A stretch of DNA of 29,867 nucleotides from CAZLBC01 sp964557575 (GCA_964557575.1 CAZLBC010000058.1:1-29867), one strand, 5' to 3'; positions 17,001 through 26,013 are shown, numbered from the stretch's first letter. Numbers and translations are program-made. Notes: a model not told the origin generated them from the letters alone.

Positions 17001-18237
17001 TCGCCACCAGGAGTTTTCCGTCGGCGGCGATCATCGAACCGGGCACCGCCCCGCAGTCGGCCTGCCACGAGCGCTTCGCCCCGCCGTCGGCAAGGTCGAG
17101 GGCAATCACCGAGGTGCCCGCCGCGGCGAACAGCCGGTCGCCGGCCTTCAGGAACAGCCGGTCCATCTCAGCGACAGACGCCGACCAGGCCGGGGGAAAA
17201 TCCTTTACCGTCCGGTCTTCGCGCCTGCCCCGCCGGTCCTTGAAGGCGATCTTCTGTGTCCGCACGTCCCAGGAAAAGGCCTCCAGCTTCTTTCCCCGCA
17301 GCCGGTAGATGGCCTCCTCGCCGAGTACCGCGGCGGAGAGGGAACGCAGCGGTTCACCGTCCGCGAGGGCATAGGTCTTCCCGGCGTTGAAAAAGTAACC
17401 CCGCGCCGCGTACACCGGCCCGCCGCCGCCCTGCTTGTCATAGCGGAAGTAGCGGAATCCGCCGTCGCGGGCGTCGAAGACCCCGGGCGTCGACCGGCCT
17501 CCGGGCACGACCAGGTCGTTCCCGCAGAGGGCCGGGTACCCCTGCGGCGCGAGGCCGCCGAAGCCGTTTGCGCCGCCGTGAGGCAGGTTCGTCCAGCGCG
17601 ACCCCTCGCCGCTGTTGGACCAGACGACCGCGCCGGTCTTCGCATCGAGGCAGTAGTAAAAGATTCCCATAAACGGCCAGATGCCGGCGGCGAGATACAC
17701 CCGGCCGTCCGAAACCACCGGACCGCACCGGACCGGCCACGCGCTAACCAGCCGCCCGTTGCCGATGATGCGCAGGTTCCGCGGAGCTGCGCGAAATCGC
17801 CAGAGCAACTCGCCGTCGGCGGCATTCAAACAGTACAGGCAGCCGTCATCCGCAGCCGCCAGGACCCGTTTCTTCCAGACAACCGGGGCAAAGCGGACCG
17901 GGCCTTCCGCGTAAAACCGCCACACCGTCTCGCCGGTATCCAGCCGATACGCCGCCACGCTGTCCGTGGCGTTCGACGCGACGAAGGCCAGGCCCCCGGC
18001 GGCCACCGGGTGGTGGCAGTCGTCGAACTGCAGTTTATGCTGGCTTTCCGGCCAGGCCGGCTCGGTCGGGCGCAGGCGGCGGCCCCAGAGGAGCTCGAGG
18101 TTGCCGGAAAGATCCTCGTCGCACGACGCGGTCCGGCCGGCGTCGTGCCGCCAGGCAGGCCAGTCGCCGGCGTGGAGCGGCGCCGCGGCAAGCAGCCCCA
18201 AAAAAACCACACAACTGACGCGGCGCATAGTCATCAT
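14071..18237 (-). CDS. Giant secreted PQQ-type beta-propeller protein with malectin domain
   Basis: This 1388-residue protein has a signal peptide (RRVSCVVFLGLLAAAPLHA). A PQQ/BamB-like propeller runs from about residue 25 to 430, with blade motifs such as AYRLDTGETVWRF and CLYCLNAADGELLWRF. A methyltransferase-like Rossmann segment at about 450-560 keeps a glycine loop (Gly470-Ser-Gly-Gly, AAGSGGLLAALL) and an acidic VVIEPD. The propeller then resumes. A galactose-binding-like insert at about 780-930 (WRYLAGGTHPGKGW, then FGYGDNDDRT) is followed by more blades. A malectin domain ends the protein at about 1265-1385 (YTIRLVFAEIAGAKAGERVF). It is a paralogue of the next gene upstream. The role is probably glycan binding or scaffolding outside the cytoplasm; no catalytic activity is assured. 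AGGAG precedes the ATG by seven bases. Confidence 0.88.
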   Translation of the reverse strand: MMTMRRVSCVVFLGLLAAAPLHAGDWPAWRHDAGRTASCDEDLSGNLELLWGRRLRPTEPAWPESQHKLQFDDCHHPVAAGGLAFVASNATDSVAAYRLDTGETVWRFYAEGPVRFAPVVWKKRVLAAADDGCLYCLNAADGELLWRFRAAPRNLRIIGNGRLVSAWPVRCGPVVSDGRVYLAAGIWPFMGIFYYCLDAKTGAVVWSNSGEGSRWTNLPHGGANGFGGLAPQGYPALCGNDLVVPGGRSTPGVFDARDGGFRYFRYDKQGGGGPVYAARGYFFNAGKTYALADGEPLRSLSAAVLGEEAIYRLRGKKLEAFSWDVRTQKIAFKDRRGRREDRTVKDFPPAWSASVAEMDRLFLKAGDRLFAAAGTSVIALDLADGGAKRSWQADCGAVPGSMIAADGKLLVATEDGGMHCFGKKGTGEVKRYALKDRPVPTAPEKWRAAAAKMAAACPVPEGFAVLSAAGSGGLLAALLEESDLHLVVIEPDAKKAAALRSRLDAAGVYGRRAQVLAGAAADYSLAPYLATVVATEHPDPDLLSARLLNAVRPCGGAVWIPAPRETVAAAVQQSGVAGLVVSSEGAWSVVRRPGHPPGADDWTHQYGSAANAVCNDEKRVKLPLGLLWFGGPANDRILPRHGHGPSPQVAAGRLVIEGPAILRAVDIYSGTVLWERELPGIGAYYDNTSHHPGAGGIGANYVTMADGVYVAFGRKCLRLDPDSGATAGEIAFPVEDGAEPPHWGYIGCADDLLIAGLGPVDLGAKPKKNRKTPGNAAADLEPVIDRNAEWRYLAGGTHPGKGWTAADYDDSAWKKGRAGFGYGDNDDRTVLDMRNKYRTVYIRRSFDAGTLAEAKKVALCVNYDDGFVAYLNGREVVRKGVEGAGKAVRRVASHEAKGYDVFPVEHFRSLLHAGKNVIAIEGHNRSLNSSDFTLDPYLAADTGADRQEGPDELTAVPGVNTDVRYAPGSRRLAVFDRHTGKLLWSRAAVYNFRHNAIAAAGSRIYCIDGISAERMESLRRRGFAPATPAALYALDAKTGRVIWETTQDVFGTWLGYSPARDVVVQAGSRYRDRLWDETGRGIVVYRADDGTVVWKDRDVSYNGPLMLHGDTIITNGSKGRGIALLTGKETGWTWRRYYGCNTAIASTHLMTFRSGAAGYCDLAARSGTGNFGGFKSGCTSNLIPAGGVLSAPDYTRTCTCAYQNQSSLALVHMPDAAIWTFGGVESGKGKALNFGAPGNRRGPAGLLWLDYPSVGGEKERSGCAVEGDTRTRRIHHLLVRSGTLPWVAASGIEGARRIDLPLDAGTYTIRLVFAEIAGAKAGERVFGVGLNGTRVLDDLDVVAAAGGNRRSIVKAFTGIRVADTLTVRLEAKKGRALICGLAVEREQE

Positions 18238-18373
18238 CAGATATCTCCTGCAAACCGGGACGCGGCGGCGGCCGGTTTTCCCGGGATACGCGCCGGTACC
18301 GGCAGTTCATATATTCGGCGCCAATGGTCACAAACAACGTGAGGACACAGGTATGTATCTATCATTTAGATAT

Positions 18374-18402
18374 ATTGTAGTGAGTTCGCTTCTGCATTTC
18401 AA
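18374..18402 (-). promoter_or_regulatory. Sigma-70-like promoter of the smaller propeller gene
   Basis: On the minus strand TTGAAA (18402-18397) and TACAAT (18379-18374) are separated by exactly 17 bp in an AT-rich patch. Each hexamer differs from consensus at one position. Transcription would begin near 18367, leaving a leader of about 130 bases before the ATG at 18237. The two propeller genes may thus be transcribed separately. Confidence 0.6.
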
Positions 18403-18474
18403 AAAGCATTCCGCCCGCTTCTTCCCCCGTCCCACATACACGGCACCGGCGAAAAACGACCGCTCGTTCCCGCG

Positions 18475-21400
18475 TCACTCCGCGCGGATCTCGATGCCGT
18501 TGACGAGCGGCGGCAGCTTCGATTTCACTGATCGGAATTCGATCGTCAACGCGTCTTTCGCCGCCACGTGTTCGATCTTCCGGGTTATGGCGCGCCGTAT
18601 CCCGCCTGCTTCCCGGACGATATCGAACTTCTTCAAGACCGGTTTGCCCTGAACGATGACGTCGAATACGCGGTCGCCCGGCTGCGCATCGGCAAGCTCG
18701 ACGAAATGCAGCCGAACCGTACAGTCACCGGCACCTTCCGCCGAAGTTGATTTCAGATAGATTCGCCGGCACCCCTCGCCCCGGAGGGCACCAAAGGGGT
18801 CGTCGGGCAGCCGGCCGCCGTTCATGAACGCGATGCTCATGTTCCTGCCCGAGAAACCCGCTTCTTTCAGCAACCCCAGCGGCAGCGCGATTTCGGCACA
18901 CAGGGAACGCGGAGAATCGGTCATCGCGGCCTGCCAGGCGTCGTCCCGGATCGCGCGTGTCGCAGGCGCGAAATGCACGACCGCTCCGAACCACTCCCGG
19001 CGCCGCCGGTTGGCCGTGTACGCGCGGGAAAACCGCTTGTCGCTTAAGCGCACGCCCATGACCGCGGGACCGTGGAACAGCCGCCGCCGGGCGGCCTTGC
19101 CTTCGGCGATATTGCTGTCCCTGGAATCGGGATCGTACCCGATGATTGCCATGCCCAGGAATCCATCGGCCACCTCCCGGCCGCGAAACGAGGCGAAGGG
19201 GAGCAGCGCCTCGATGACGACGCGACCGTCTTCCGCGCCGGCATGGACGTCTCCCGTCAGCGGCTCGGTCTTCTCATAGTCCCTGAAATCACTGGACCGC
19301 CGCTTCCCGATAATGGGCTTCACGAGCCGCGCCGATCCCGCGGCCGGCAGTATGACCAGTTCCCCGACGGCGGCGGACGGGCGGTCGAAAAACTGGAGCC
19401 GGAGGGCGTCGCGGCCGGGCCCCAGCGAGAATGACTGCGGCAATTCGCACAGAACCGCGATCCCGCGGCCGGTCCAGGCCAGCCGGATGACACCCTTATC
19501 TTCGGGAAGCAACAGTTTCGCGGCTTCGGCCCATTCGTCGTCGCGGCCGTCGGTCGACACCGTTTCCAATTTCGGCAGTTCCACGGTGAACGACTTGATC
19601 GCGGCGTACCGGTGCCCCCCTTTGCCGATGCCGGCGTGCAGGACGAGGGGTTTTTTCGCGTCATGGAGGACCGCGTCAAAATAGCTGCCGTGCCATATGT
19701 TATCCGCGCGTGCCTCACGCCACGGTCCCGGCTTGTCTTTCCCGTCCGTTTTTGCTTTCCGCGCGTAACCGAGGTAGAGGTTGTCGCGGTCGAACCGCAG
19801 GTAAACCTTCCCCGCGTTATCTCGCTGGTTGACCGGCTGCCCCGGCATTTCCTTCCAGGCAGGTTCATCGAGCGCGCCGTCGACGGTAACCGGCTCGTCG
19901 GCCGGCACGGCACACACCGTCGTTCGCGGTTCGCTGTAGTTCATGTTCAGCGTGACCGCTTCAATACCCGCAATCCCCGAACCGCCGATCCACGATGTTC
20001 CGGTGCCGGCAATGCGGACGCGGTCGGTGTTTACCCGCAGCATCTCCGCACCGGGCAGCAGTTCCACGGTCACCGGCAGACCGAAGGTATGGCCGACGGG
20101 GCCGAAACACTGTCCCGTCTTCAACATCGTCTTGTCCCGGGGGTAGCCCAGCCATACACTGCCGCCGGTGTCCCGCCGGTCTCCCGGCGCGCCGAGGTTC
20201 AGATGAAGCCGCCTGATCCGGCCCTCGGTCATCGGATGGTAAAACAGCGCCCAGTCCTCGTTCCGCCGGGCCTTCGCCGGGGCCAGGGCCAGGGAGGTGG
20301 CGATACTGTACGGACAGTAGCAGTCGGCATTCGCCTCGACCGACAGGGCCACCCCCATGGCGGGGAGTATGGAGAGCCTGCACCCCGGTTTCATGCCCGG
20401 AAAGTTGCGCATGCCGCTGTCGTCCGCCAGGTCGTACATGCCCAGCGTCCCCGACCGCATGAAATCCATGGTGTGGGAACTGATCGCCCCGCAGCAGCCG
20501 TACCCCCTGACATACACGGCCTTCTCCTCCGCGCCGGTCAGCGGGTTCTTTCGCCGGCCCAGGGCGTCGTTATGCGCGGGGGCGAGGGGATCGTGGCCCT
20601 TGTTGCCGTCGGTGCGCAGCACGGGCGGCAACACGCCGTTGCCGCGGGCCCGGTCCGGCGCCGACTTCTTCGGCCGGCAGGAAAGCCGGTTGACGGGCAG
20701 GTTTTCGGCGGCCACCCCCGGCTTCAGCGCGAAGGTCATCGTGCCGTTGCCCAGCAGGTCGCGTCCGTCCGTGAAGGGCATGGCATTCAGTATAATGCGG
20801 GATCCCTGGCGGTTGTCCTCGTACAGCGCGATCCGCGCCCGCATGGCGAAACTGTCCGGGATATCACCCGCCAGCTTTTTTATTTCCGCGAACGGCACCG
20901 CCAGCTCGATGCCGCCGGCACCGCCGCGCCGAACGGCCACCGGCGGTATCACGATCGAACGATCGAACCCGTCGAAGCGGCGGAGCCCGGTGCTGTTCAT
21001 ATCCACCACCAGCGGAAAGGCCCCTTTCCCCCACGGCAGGAGGCGTTGGGCGGGCGGACGAAAATCAAAGCCCAATACCCACGCATCGTGCGCGCTCGGG
21101 CGGGGTGTCTTTGCCTCCAACCGCACTACCAGACCGTCGGGACCTTTGCGGACGGCGATCGAACCGGCGTATCGTTCTCCCTTTTCGGCCGTGTACCGGC
21201 GGGGTTTCTCGAGCGACTGCAAAAACGCGGGGGGGCGCGTCCCGTACACTTCAGCCAGACGGCCGGTCCCGGATGCAAAGCACAGTATCCGCCCGGCCGT
21301 GCCGACGTAAATGTACTCGTTGTCGCCCGCGATCGTTCCGGGGTGGGGAATCTCATGTGTCCAGAGCTCGGTGCCGTTGTAGACGTCTCCGCAAATCACG

Positions 21401-23439
21401 TGGCGCTCGCCCCAGGCCGCGTAGCGACCGGCGGCGGGGATCGGGGTCCCGGGGTGGCGGTACTGCCGGTGGCGTGCCGTCATCCGCGATCGCCCCGGCC
21501 GCCCGAACCACAGCAGCTCGAGGGGCCACCGCAGGCGCCGGTCGGCCGTGACCGCGCTGTCCCAGTCGAACGCCCCCTCCAGCGGTCCCCGGCACAGGTA
21601 GACTGTCGCACCGGAACCCCGTATGGTTTCTTTCTCCGCCCCCGCGTCCCGCAGAAAGGCCGGGACCTTTTCGCGCGGAATCCGATGGAAAACCATCTTC
21701 CCCGTGCGGGGGGTGAGTATCCGGTATAACTCCCCGGGACGGACCGGCACCCGCTGACCGCAGACGATCACGAGGTTGGCGAAGTAGTCGGCGTAGGGCA
21801 GCGTCCCGTCGCCGGGTGCGGCGTGCACGGTCACCCGGTCGGCATACCCGCGTGACCTGACCGTTTTACGCGCCGCGGCACGCGATTCTTTTCCCGCCGC
21901 GATGCAGATGATCGACAGCCGGGTGAAATCCGCCAGGCGCAGCGACTCGACAATCGCGTCCTCGCCGACCACCAGCGCAAAACCCTTCGCGCCGGCGGGC
22001 ACAATGCCGTCAACGCACGATTTCCCGCCGGGCTCCTCGCGGGGCGGAACGGCAACGGTTGTCGGCTCGCCCTGAGAACCGGGCGCAAAGGCATAGATTG
22101 CTCCCCGGTGCGTGGCGGCGAGCACCGCGCCGCCGCCCACCGCGATGCCGCGGACCTGACCATCGACAGCGCTCGACCATATCGTTGACCCGTCCGCCGG
22201 GTCCACCGCCGCCACCCGGTCCCGGGTTCCCACCAGGAGGGCGTCGCCGGCCAGCACCATCGCCCAGGCGCGGGGGTGCGCCACCTGCCAGCGGCACGCC
22301 GGTTTTTTCCCCGCCATGTCCACCCGCTCCAGTTTCCCCATACCCTGGAAAAACCACCGGGAACCGTCGGCCACGCAGCGGTAACGGCCGCCGATCGGAT
22401 CGACCTGCCCCCGCAGGTGCCCCTTGACCGCGACCCGGGCGCTGGTGGGCAGCCGGTTGTAGGCCCGCCAGGTGCCGTGGTCGGGCTTCCCGCTCCGCAC
22501 GTCGAACATGGCCAGCCCGTCGGACGCCCAGATCGGGGCCTCGCCGAAACGGACCTGCTCATCGACGACCCAACCGCGGGCCGAGACGACCACCCGCGAC
22601 CCGGCGACGGTCGCCCACGTCGACCCGGGACGTTTCTGGTTCCACCGGATAAAATCGCCGTCGGCGACATCGAAAAAGGCGGGGCTGGTCTGTCCGGACG
22701 GCACCACCAGGCGTCCATCGGCCGCCAGGAGGTACCCCTGCGGCAGCGGGCCGCCGAACGAAACCCCGTCGTGGGGAAAGGCCCGGTACTGATGCGACGT
22801 GGTATCGTTGCACCAGGCACGTTCTCCCGTCCGGGCATCGACGGCATAGTAGTAGACGCCGGCCGACGGCCACATGCCGCAGGCGAAATAGGCGATGCCG
22901 CCGTCGACGAGGACGCCGGTCCGGCACGGCCAGCGCGCGATCATGCGGCCGTTGCCGACCAGCATGCGGTCGTCGGGGCGCCCGTCGAACCGCCACACCT
23001 CCCGGCCGGTCACTGCGTCCAGGCAGTAGAGTATTCCGTCATCCCCCGCTACGTAGCAGCGGCCGTCGGCGACGTGCGGCGCGAACCGCAGCGGCGCGTC
23101 GGCGGTAAAACACCACCGCCGCGTACCCGACGCCAGGTCCAGGCAGTACAGCGTGTCGTCTGCCGACGAGGCGAAGTACGCCAGCCCGCCGGCGATCACG
23201 GGATAATTGCAGTGATCGAAATCGAGCATGGGGGCCGCGCGTCCCGGCAGCGGCCAAGCCGGCGACGGCGCAGGGCCCGGGTACAGCCACCGACGCTGCA
23301 GCGGAAACAAAATACGTTCCGGCGTCACGCCGGAACGTCGCGCGTCCTTTCGGTAACACGGCCAGTCCGCGCCGGCGGCGGGGGCGGCCGGCAGAACAAC
23401 GGCAAGAATGAAACCCGTGACGGCAGTACTGTATTTCAT
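18475..23439 (-). CDS. Giant secreted beta-propeller protein with CBM9-like inserts and split malectin domain
   Basis: This 1654-residue paralogue of the downstream propeller protein has a signal peptide (TGFILAVVLPAAPAAGA). A PQQ-like propeller occupies about residues 25-460. A methyltransferase-like segment at about 470-600 has lost its glycine loop (LVVGEDAIVESL) but keeps a PIMT-like tail (GYADRVTVHAAPGDGTLPYA). More propeller and a CBM9-like domain follow at about 726-900. A final blade region near 985-1010 contains YGCCGAISSHTMDF. A malectin-like strand lies at about 1135-1167 (GTSWIGGSGIAGIEAVTLNM). About 385 residues of CBM9-like sequence (VTVDGALDEPAW onward) separate it from the rest of malectin at about 1553-1653 (CTVRLHFVELADAQPGDRVF). 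A glycan-binding scaffold is the likely role. GGAG lies nine bases before the ATG. Confidence 0.87.
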   Translation of the reverse strand: MKYSTAVTGFILAVVLPAAPAAGADWPCYRKDARRSGVTPERILFPLQRRWLYPGPAPSPAWPLPGRAAPMLDFDHCNYPVIAGGLAYFASSADDTLYCLDLASGTRRWCFTADAPLRFAPHVADGRCYVAGDDGILYCLDAVTGREVWRFDGRPDDRMLVGNGRMIARWPCRTGVLVDGGIAYFACGMWPSAGVYYYAVDARTGERAWCNDTTSHQYRAFPHDGVSFGGPLPQGYLLAADGRLVVPSGQTSPAFFDVADGDFIRWNQKRPGSTWATVAGSRVVVSARGWVVDEQVRFGEAPIWASDGLAMFDVRSGKPDHGTWRAYNRLPTSARVAVKGHLRGQVDPIGGRYRCVADGSRWFFQGMGKLERVDMAGKKPACRWQVAHPRAWAMVLAGDALLVGTRDRVAAVDPADGSTIWSSAVDGQVRGIAVGGGAVLAATHRGAIYAFAPGSQGEPTTVAVPPREEPGGKSCVDGIVPAGAKGFALVVGEDAIVESLRLADFTRLSIICIAAGKESRAAARKTVRSRGYADRVTVHAAPGDGTLPYADYFANLVIVCGQRVPVRPGELYRILTPRTGKMVFHRIPREKVPAFLRDAGAEKETIRGSGATVYLCRGPLEGAFDWDSAVTADRRLRWPLELLWFGRPGRSRMTARHRQYRHPGTPIPAAGRYAAWGERHVICGDVYNGTELWTHEIPHPGTIAGDNEYIYVGTAGRILCFASGTGRLAEVYGTRPPAFLQSLEKPRRYTAEKGERYAGSIAVRKGPDGLVVRLEAKTPRPSAHDAWVLGFDFRPPAQRLLPWGKGAFPLVVDMNSTGLRRFDGFDRSIVIPPVAVRRGGAGGIELAVPFAEIKKLAGDIPDSFAMRARIALYEDNRQGSRIILNAMPFTDGRDLLGNGTMTFALKPGVAAENLPVNRLSCRPKKSAPDRARGNGVLPPVLRTDGNKGHDPLAPAHNDALGRRKNPLTGAEEKAVYVRGYGCCGAISSHTMDFMRSGTLGMYDLADDSGMRNFPGMKPGCRLSILPAMGVALSVEANADCYCPYSIATSLALAPAKARRNEDWALFYHPMTEGRIRRLHLNLGAPGDRRDTGGSVWLGYPRDKTMLKTGQCFGPVGHTFGLPVTVELLPGAEMLRVNTDRVRIAGTGTSWIGGSGIAGIEAVTLNMNYSEPRTTVCAVPADEPVTVDGALDEPAWKEMPGQPVNQRDNAGKVYLRFDRDNLYLGYARKAKTDGKDKPGPWREARADNIWHGSYFDAVLHDAKKPLVLHAGIGKGGHRYAAIKSFTVELPKLETVSTDGRDDEWAEAAKLLLPEDKGVIRLAWTGRGIAVLCELPQSFSLGPGRDALRLQFFDRPSAAVGELVILPAAGSARLVKPIIGKRRSSDFRDYEKTEPLTGDVHAGAEDGRVVIEALLPFASFRGREVADGFLGMAIIGYDPDSRDSNIAEGKAARRRLFHGPAVMGVRLSDKRFSRAYTANRRRREWFGAVVHFAPATRAIRDDAWQAAMTDSPRSLCAEIALPLGLLKEAGFSGRNMSIAFMNGGRLPDDPFGALRGEGCRRIYLKSTSAEGAGDCTVRLHFVELADAQPGDRVFDVIVQGKPVLKKFDIVREAGGIRRAITRKIEHVAAKDALTIEFRSVKSKLPPLVNGIEIRAE

Positions 23440-23462
23440 GCCTGAACGCTCCTCGAAGCATC

Positions 23463-23471
23463 ATTGTAGCA
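23463..23471 (-). promoter_or_regulatory. Possible extended -10 promoter of the larger propeller gene
   Basis: On the minus strand TGC directly precedes TACAAT (TGCTACAAT), an extended -10 element. There is no -35 match at the right distance. Transcription would start about 17 bases before the ATG, leaving just enough room for the ribosome binding site. The alternative is simple read-through from the GH127 gene 75 bases upstream. Confidence 0.35.
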
Positions 23472-23514
23472 TATTTTGGTTTCCCGCCGCGCACTCCGCA
23501 CGGGGACGCCATGG

Positions 23515-26013
23515 CTATTCGACCCCGGATGTCTCATTTTCGGTGCTGATGCGCCATTCCATGATTCCCATGGCGTAACGGTTCCGGCACTGCACCACGA
23601 GTCTCAGGGATTCGGTTTTGACCGGATCGAAGCGCACCCGGTTGAACCGGTCGAGTTCGACGCCGTAGTCGCCTGCGCCCGTGACCGGCTTCCACCGGTC
23701 GCCGTCGCGGTAGAGCACCCGCCACCACCGGGGCCGCCGCACGGAACCGTTCTGCGGCGTCTCGTCGTACCAGTACACGGCACAGGACGAGACGATCCGG
23801 GGCCGGTCGAAATTGCGCTGCACCCAGTGTTTTTTGCCGTGCTCGGCGCCCCCGAATGAGTAGGTCGTAAAACGGGGGATACCGCGGTCGTGCGAGTGTT
23901 CGGGGACCTTCCCGTCGAACATCGCCTCGTAAGGATCGACGCCCCGCCCGCGGTTGAACGACGTCAGCGGCGCGGCCGGGGGCTGCCACCGGCGGGCATC
24001 TGGATCATCGTTGTCGATGCGTGGAAACGCCGCGATACGCAGCCGCGCCGCGCCCATGGGTATCAGCGCGACCGTTTCCGGCGGGCTGTCCGACTTGACG
24101 GGGCCGGGCTGCAGCTCGTCGACCAAGCCGTGGTGGTCTTCCTGCCAGGCGGGAATCCGGCGGGCGGCGGCCCGAATAACAATCGGAGCCCCGTCGTGGG
24201 TGAACGGCATATCATTCGCCGGCCACGTCTTCCGCTCCACCCGCAGCGCGGAACCGGGAGCGGCGGGATCAAGCGCGAGCCCGTAATTCCAATCGGTGGC
24301 GGGGAGAATTTCCCAGGCGGGCCACGTGTCCGTGCCGCCGCACCGCCGGTAGTTCTCGCCGATCTTCAGTGAAAAGGTCAGCGGGCCGAAATTGACCGAC
24401 ACGCTGTTGTGATTGTCTTCCCAGACGGTAACGGCGAGTGTCATGGGCAACGTCAATACGAGCCGGTCGCCCCGCTTCCATTCCCGCTCGATGCGGATAT
24501 AGCTGCCCGGCCGTTGTTCGAACCGTTGCGGTGTGCCGTTGATCGACACCGCCGGTGTCGTGCACCAGCCGGGCACCCGCAGGAAGAGCGGGAAGGTCAC
24601 CGGGGCGGCGGGCCTGAGGGTCAGCGCGACCGTTTCATCGAATGGGTAGCGGGTCTCCTGGTCGATGGTCACGGCCGTGCCGCCGCCCACCGTCGCCGTG
24701 ACACCGGCGGCGGCATAGAAGACCGCGGCCAGGCCGTTTCCCGGCGCGGCGCACCACAGGCTGTCGGCGTAGTACGGCCAGCCGAATCCGAAATTATGCT
24801 GGCAACAGCGGTGATCGTGGGGATTCATCACCTGCATGGGGCCCCCGTCGGCGAGGGCCGGGGCCTTGCTGCGCCGATCGGAATTGACCTGGTTGGGCGA
24901 CGTAAGATAGCGCAGGGCCTTCAGATCGGCCGTCGTGGTAGCGGGCAGGGTGTTGAAGGCGGCATCGTCGCAGCGATCCGCCCACGCGTTCTCGCCGGTG
25001 ATACGCAGGAGTTTTTCGGCGGAAAACATCATTTCGACCACCCCGCACGTCTCGATGGCCTGCCGCGGATCCGTGTAATGCGGACGGGCGAACTCGTCGC
25101 CGCCGAACATGCCGCCGGGAACCTGTCCGTATATCTTCATAATGTTCTTCCAGTTCTTTTCCGTCGCCGCGAGAAATGCGGGGTCGCGGTTCTGCTGGTA
25201 ATACTGCGCCGGCTTGCGAAATCCCTGCGAAAAATCGACGTTGTGGCACGTGTCCACCGTATGCAGCCAGCTCGCGCCGGTCCGCTGAAGCTTTTTCGCC
25301 AGCTCAAGCAGAAACGGCTCGCCCGTCCGGTTATAGAGCCAGTAGACGGTGGCGAGGTTGTCGCCGTTGCGGGGGACCTGCCAGCCGCCGGCGAAGAATT
25401 TCTTGTCGGGGATCGTCAGCTCCCATTTGAAATACCTGCGCATGGTATCCAGCGCCCGCGTGTCGCCGGTGTATTCGTAATAGTGCCGCAGCACGAACAG
25501 CATGTTCATGTTGGGCATCAGGTCGGGCCCGTGTTTCCCGTCGCCGAGGTTTTTGCGCGGCCCGAAGTAACCGTTTTCGCACTGGCCGGTGAAAATATGT
25601 TCGATCCACGGCCGGGATGCGGTAACGATCCGTTCGTCGTCCAGGACGTATCCCAGGGCGACAAAACCGCGCAGCCAGTAGGGAACCTCCTCCCAGCCGC
25701 TGTGTCCCCGTCCGGCGGGATCCAGCCAGGCATTCCCTTTTTTCCGGCAGAAGGCGCTGATCTCCGGGAGGTGGCCCACGAAACCGTCCGCTTCGAGTTC
25801 AAGTTGCCGGCGGAGCCAGCCCTTCGGGTCGATGCTGCCGACGGGAAGCTTTATGAGGGGGCTGTTCATGAGCGGCGGACGGTTGCCCGCGTAATGCTTG
25901 TTACCGGCCGACGGGTCGGGTCTGTCCACGACCGTTATACTTCCCGTGACAACAGAACTCACGATCAGTATCCCCCAACCGACGGCCGCTAAAAAGCGCA
26001 GATGGTCATTCAT
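23515..26013 (-). CDS. GH127 beta-L-arabinofuranosidase-like hydrolase
   Basis: This 832-residue protein has an N-terminal hydrophobic segment (LAAVGWGILIVSSVVTGSI) acting as signal or anchor. The alpha/alpha-barrel of Glyco_hydro_127 (PF07944, formerly DUF1680) starts near residue 50. Glu321-Thr-Cys323 (AIETCGVVEMM) and Cys403-Cys404 (HRCCQHNF) match Glu338, Cys340, Cys417 and Cys418 of Bifidobacterium HypBA1. There the cysteines and Glu bind zinc and one Cys is the nucleophile. Activity on terminal beta-L-arabinofuranosyl units of plant or algal glycans is the family expectation; GH127-like clans also hold other specificities. The beta-sandwich regions follow, and about residues 700-825 resemble a discoidin-like domain (IVSSCAVYWYDE, then ESLRLVVQCRN). 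It lies upstream of the propeller pair, 75 bases away. AGAGGAA supports the start. Confidence 0.92.
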   Translation of the reverse strand: MNDHLRFLAAVGWGILIVSSVVTGSITVVDRPDPSAGNKHYAGNRPPLMNSPLIKLPVGSIDPKGWLRRQLELEADGFVGHLPEISAFCRKKGNAWLDPAGRGHSGWEEVPYWLRGFVALGYVLDDERIVTASRPWIEHIFTGQCENGYFGPRKNLGDGKHGPDLMPNMNMLFVLRHYYEYTGDTRALDTMRRYFKWELTIPDKKFFAGGWQVPRNGDNLATVYWLYNRTGEPFLLELAKKLQRTGASWLHTVDTCHNVDFSQGFRKPAQYYQQNRDPAFLAATEKNWKNIMKIYGQVPGGMFGGDEFARPHYTDPRQAIETCGVVEMMFSAEKLLRITGENAWADRCDDAAFNTLPATTTADLKALRYLTSPNQVNSDRRSKAPALADGGPMQVMNPHDHRCCQHNFGFGWPYYADSLWCAAPGNGLAAVFYAAAGVTATVGGGTAVTIDQETRYPFDETVALTLRPAAPVTFPLFLRVPGWCTTPAVSINGTPQRFEQRPGSYIRIEREWKRGDRLVLTLPMTLAVTVWEDNHNSVSVNFGPLTFSLKIGENYRRCGGTDTWPAWEILPATDWNYGLALDPAAPGSALRVERKTWPANDMPFTHDGAPIVIRAAARRIPAWQEDHHGLVDELQPGPVKSDSPPETVALIPMGAARLRIAAFPRIDNDDPDARRWQPPAAPLTSFNRGRGVDPYEAMFDGKVPEHSHDRGIPRFTTYSFGGAEHGKKHWVQRNFDRPRIVSSCAVYWYDETPQNGSVRRPRWWRVLYRDGDRWKPVTGAGDYGVELDRFNRVRFDPVKTESLRLVVQCRNRYAMGIMEWRISTENETSGVE

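Noticed and set aside
14077..18342. Long plus-strand ORFs opposite the smaller propeller gene
   Set aside because: They have no recognisable domains and Arg/Pro/Ala-rich composition, and the minus strand carries clear propeller and malectin motifs.
19612..23445. Long plus-strand ORFs opposite the larger propeller gene
   Set aside because: Same reasoning: antisense shadows without motifs or ribosome binding sites.
24409..25992. A 527-residue plus-strand ORF opposite GH127
   Set aside because: The GH127 frame has all catalytic residues, while the antisense frame has none of any family.
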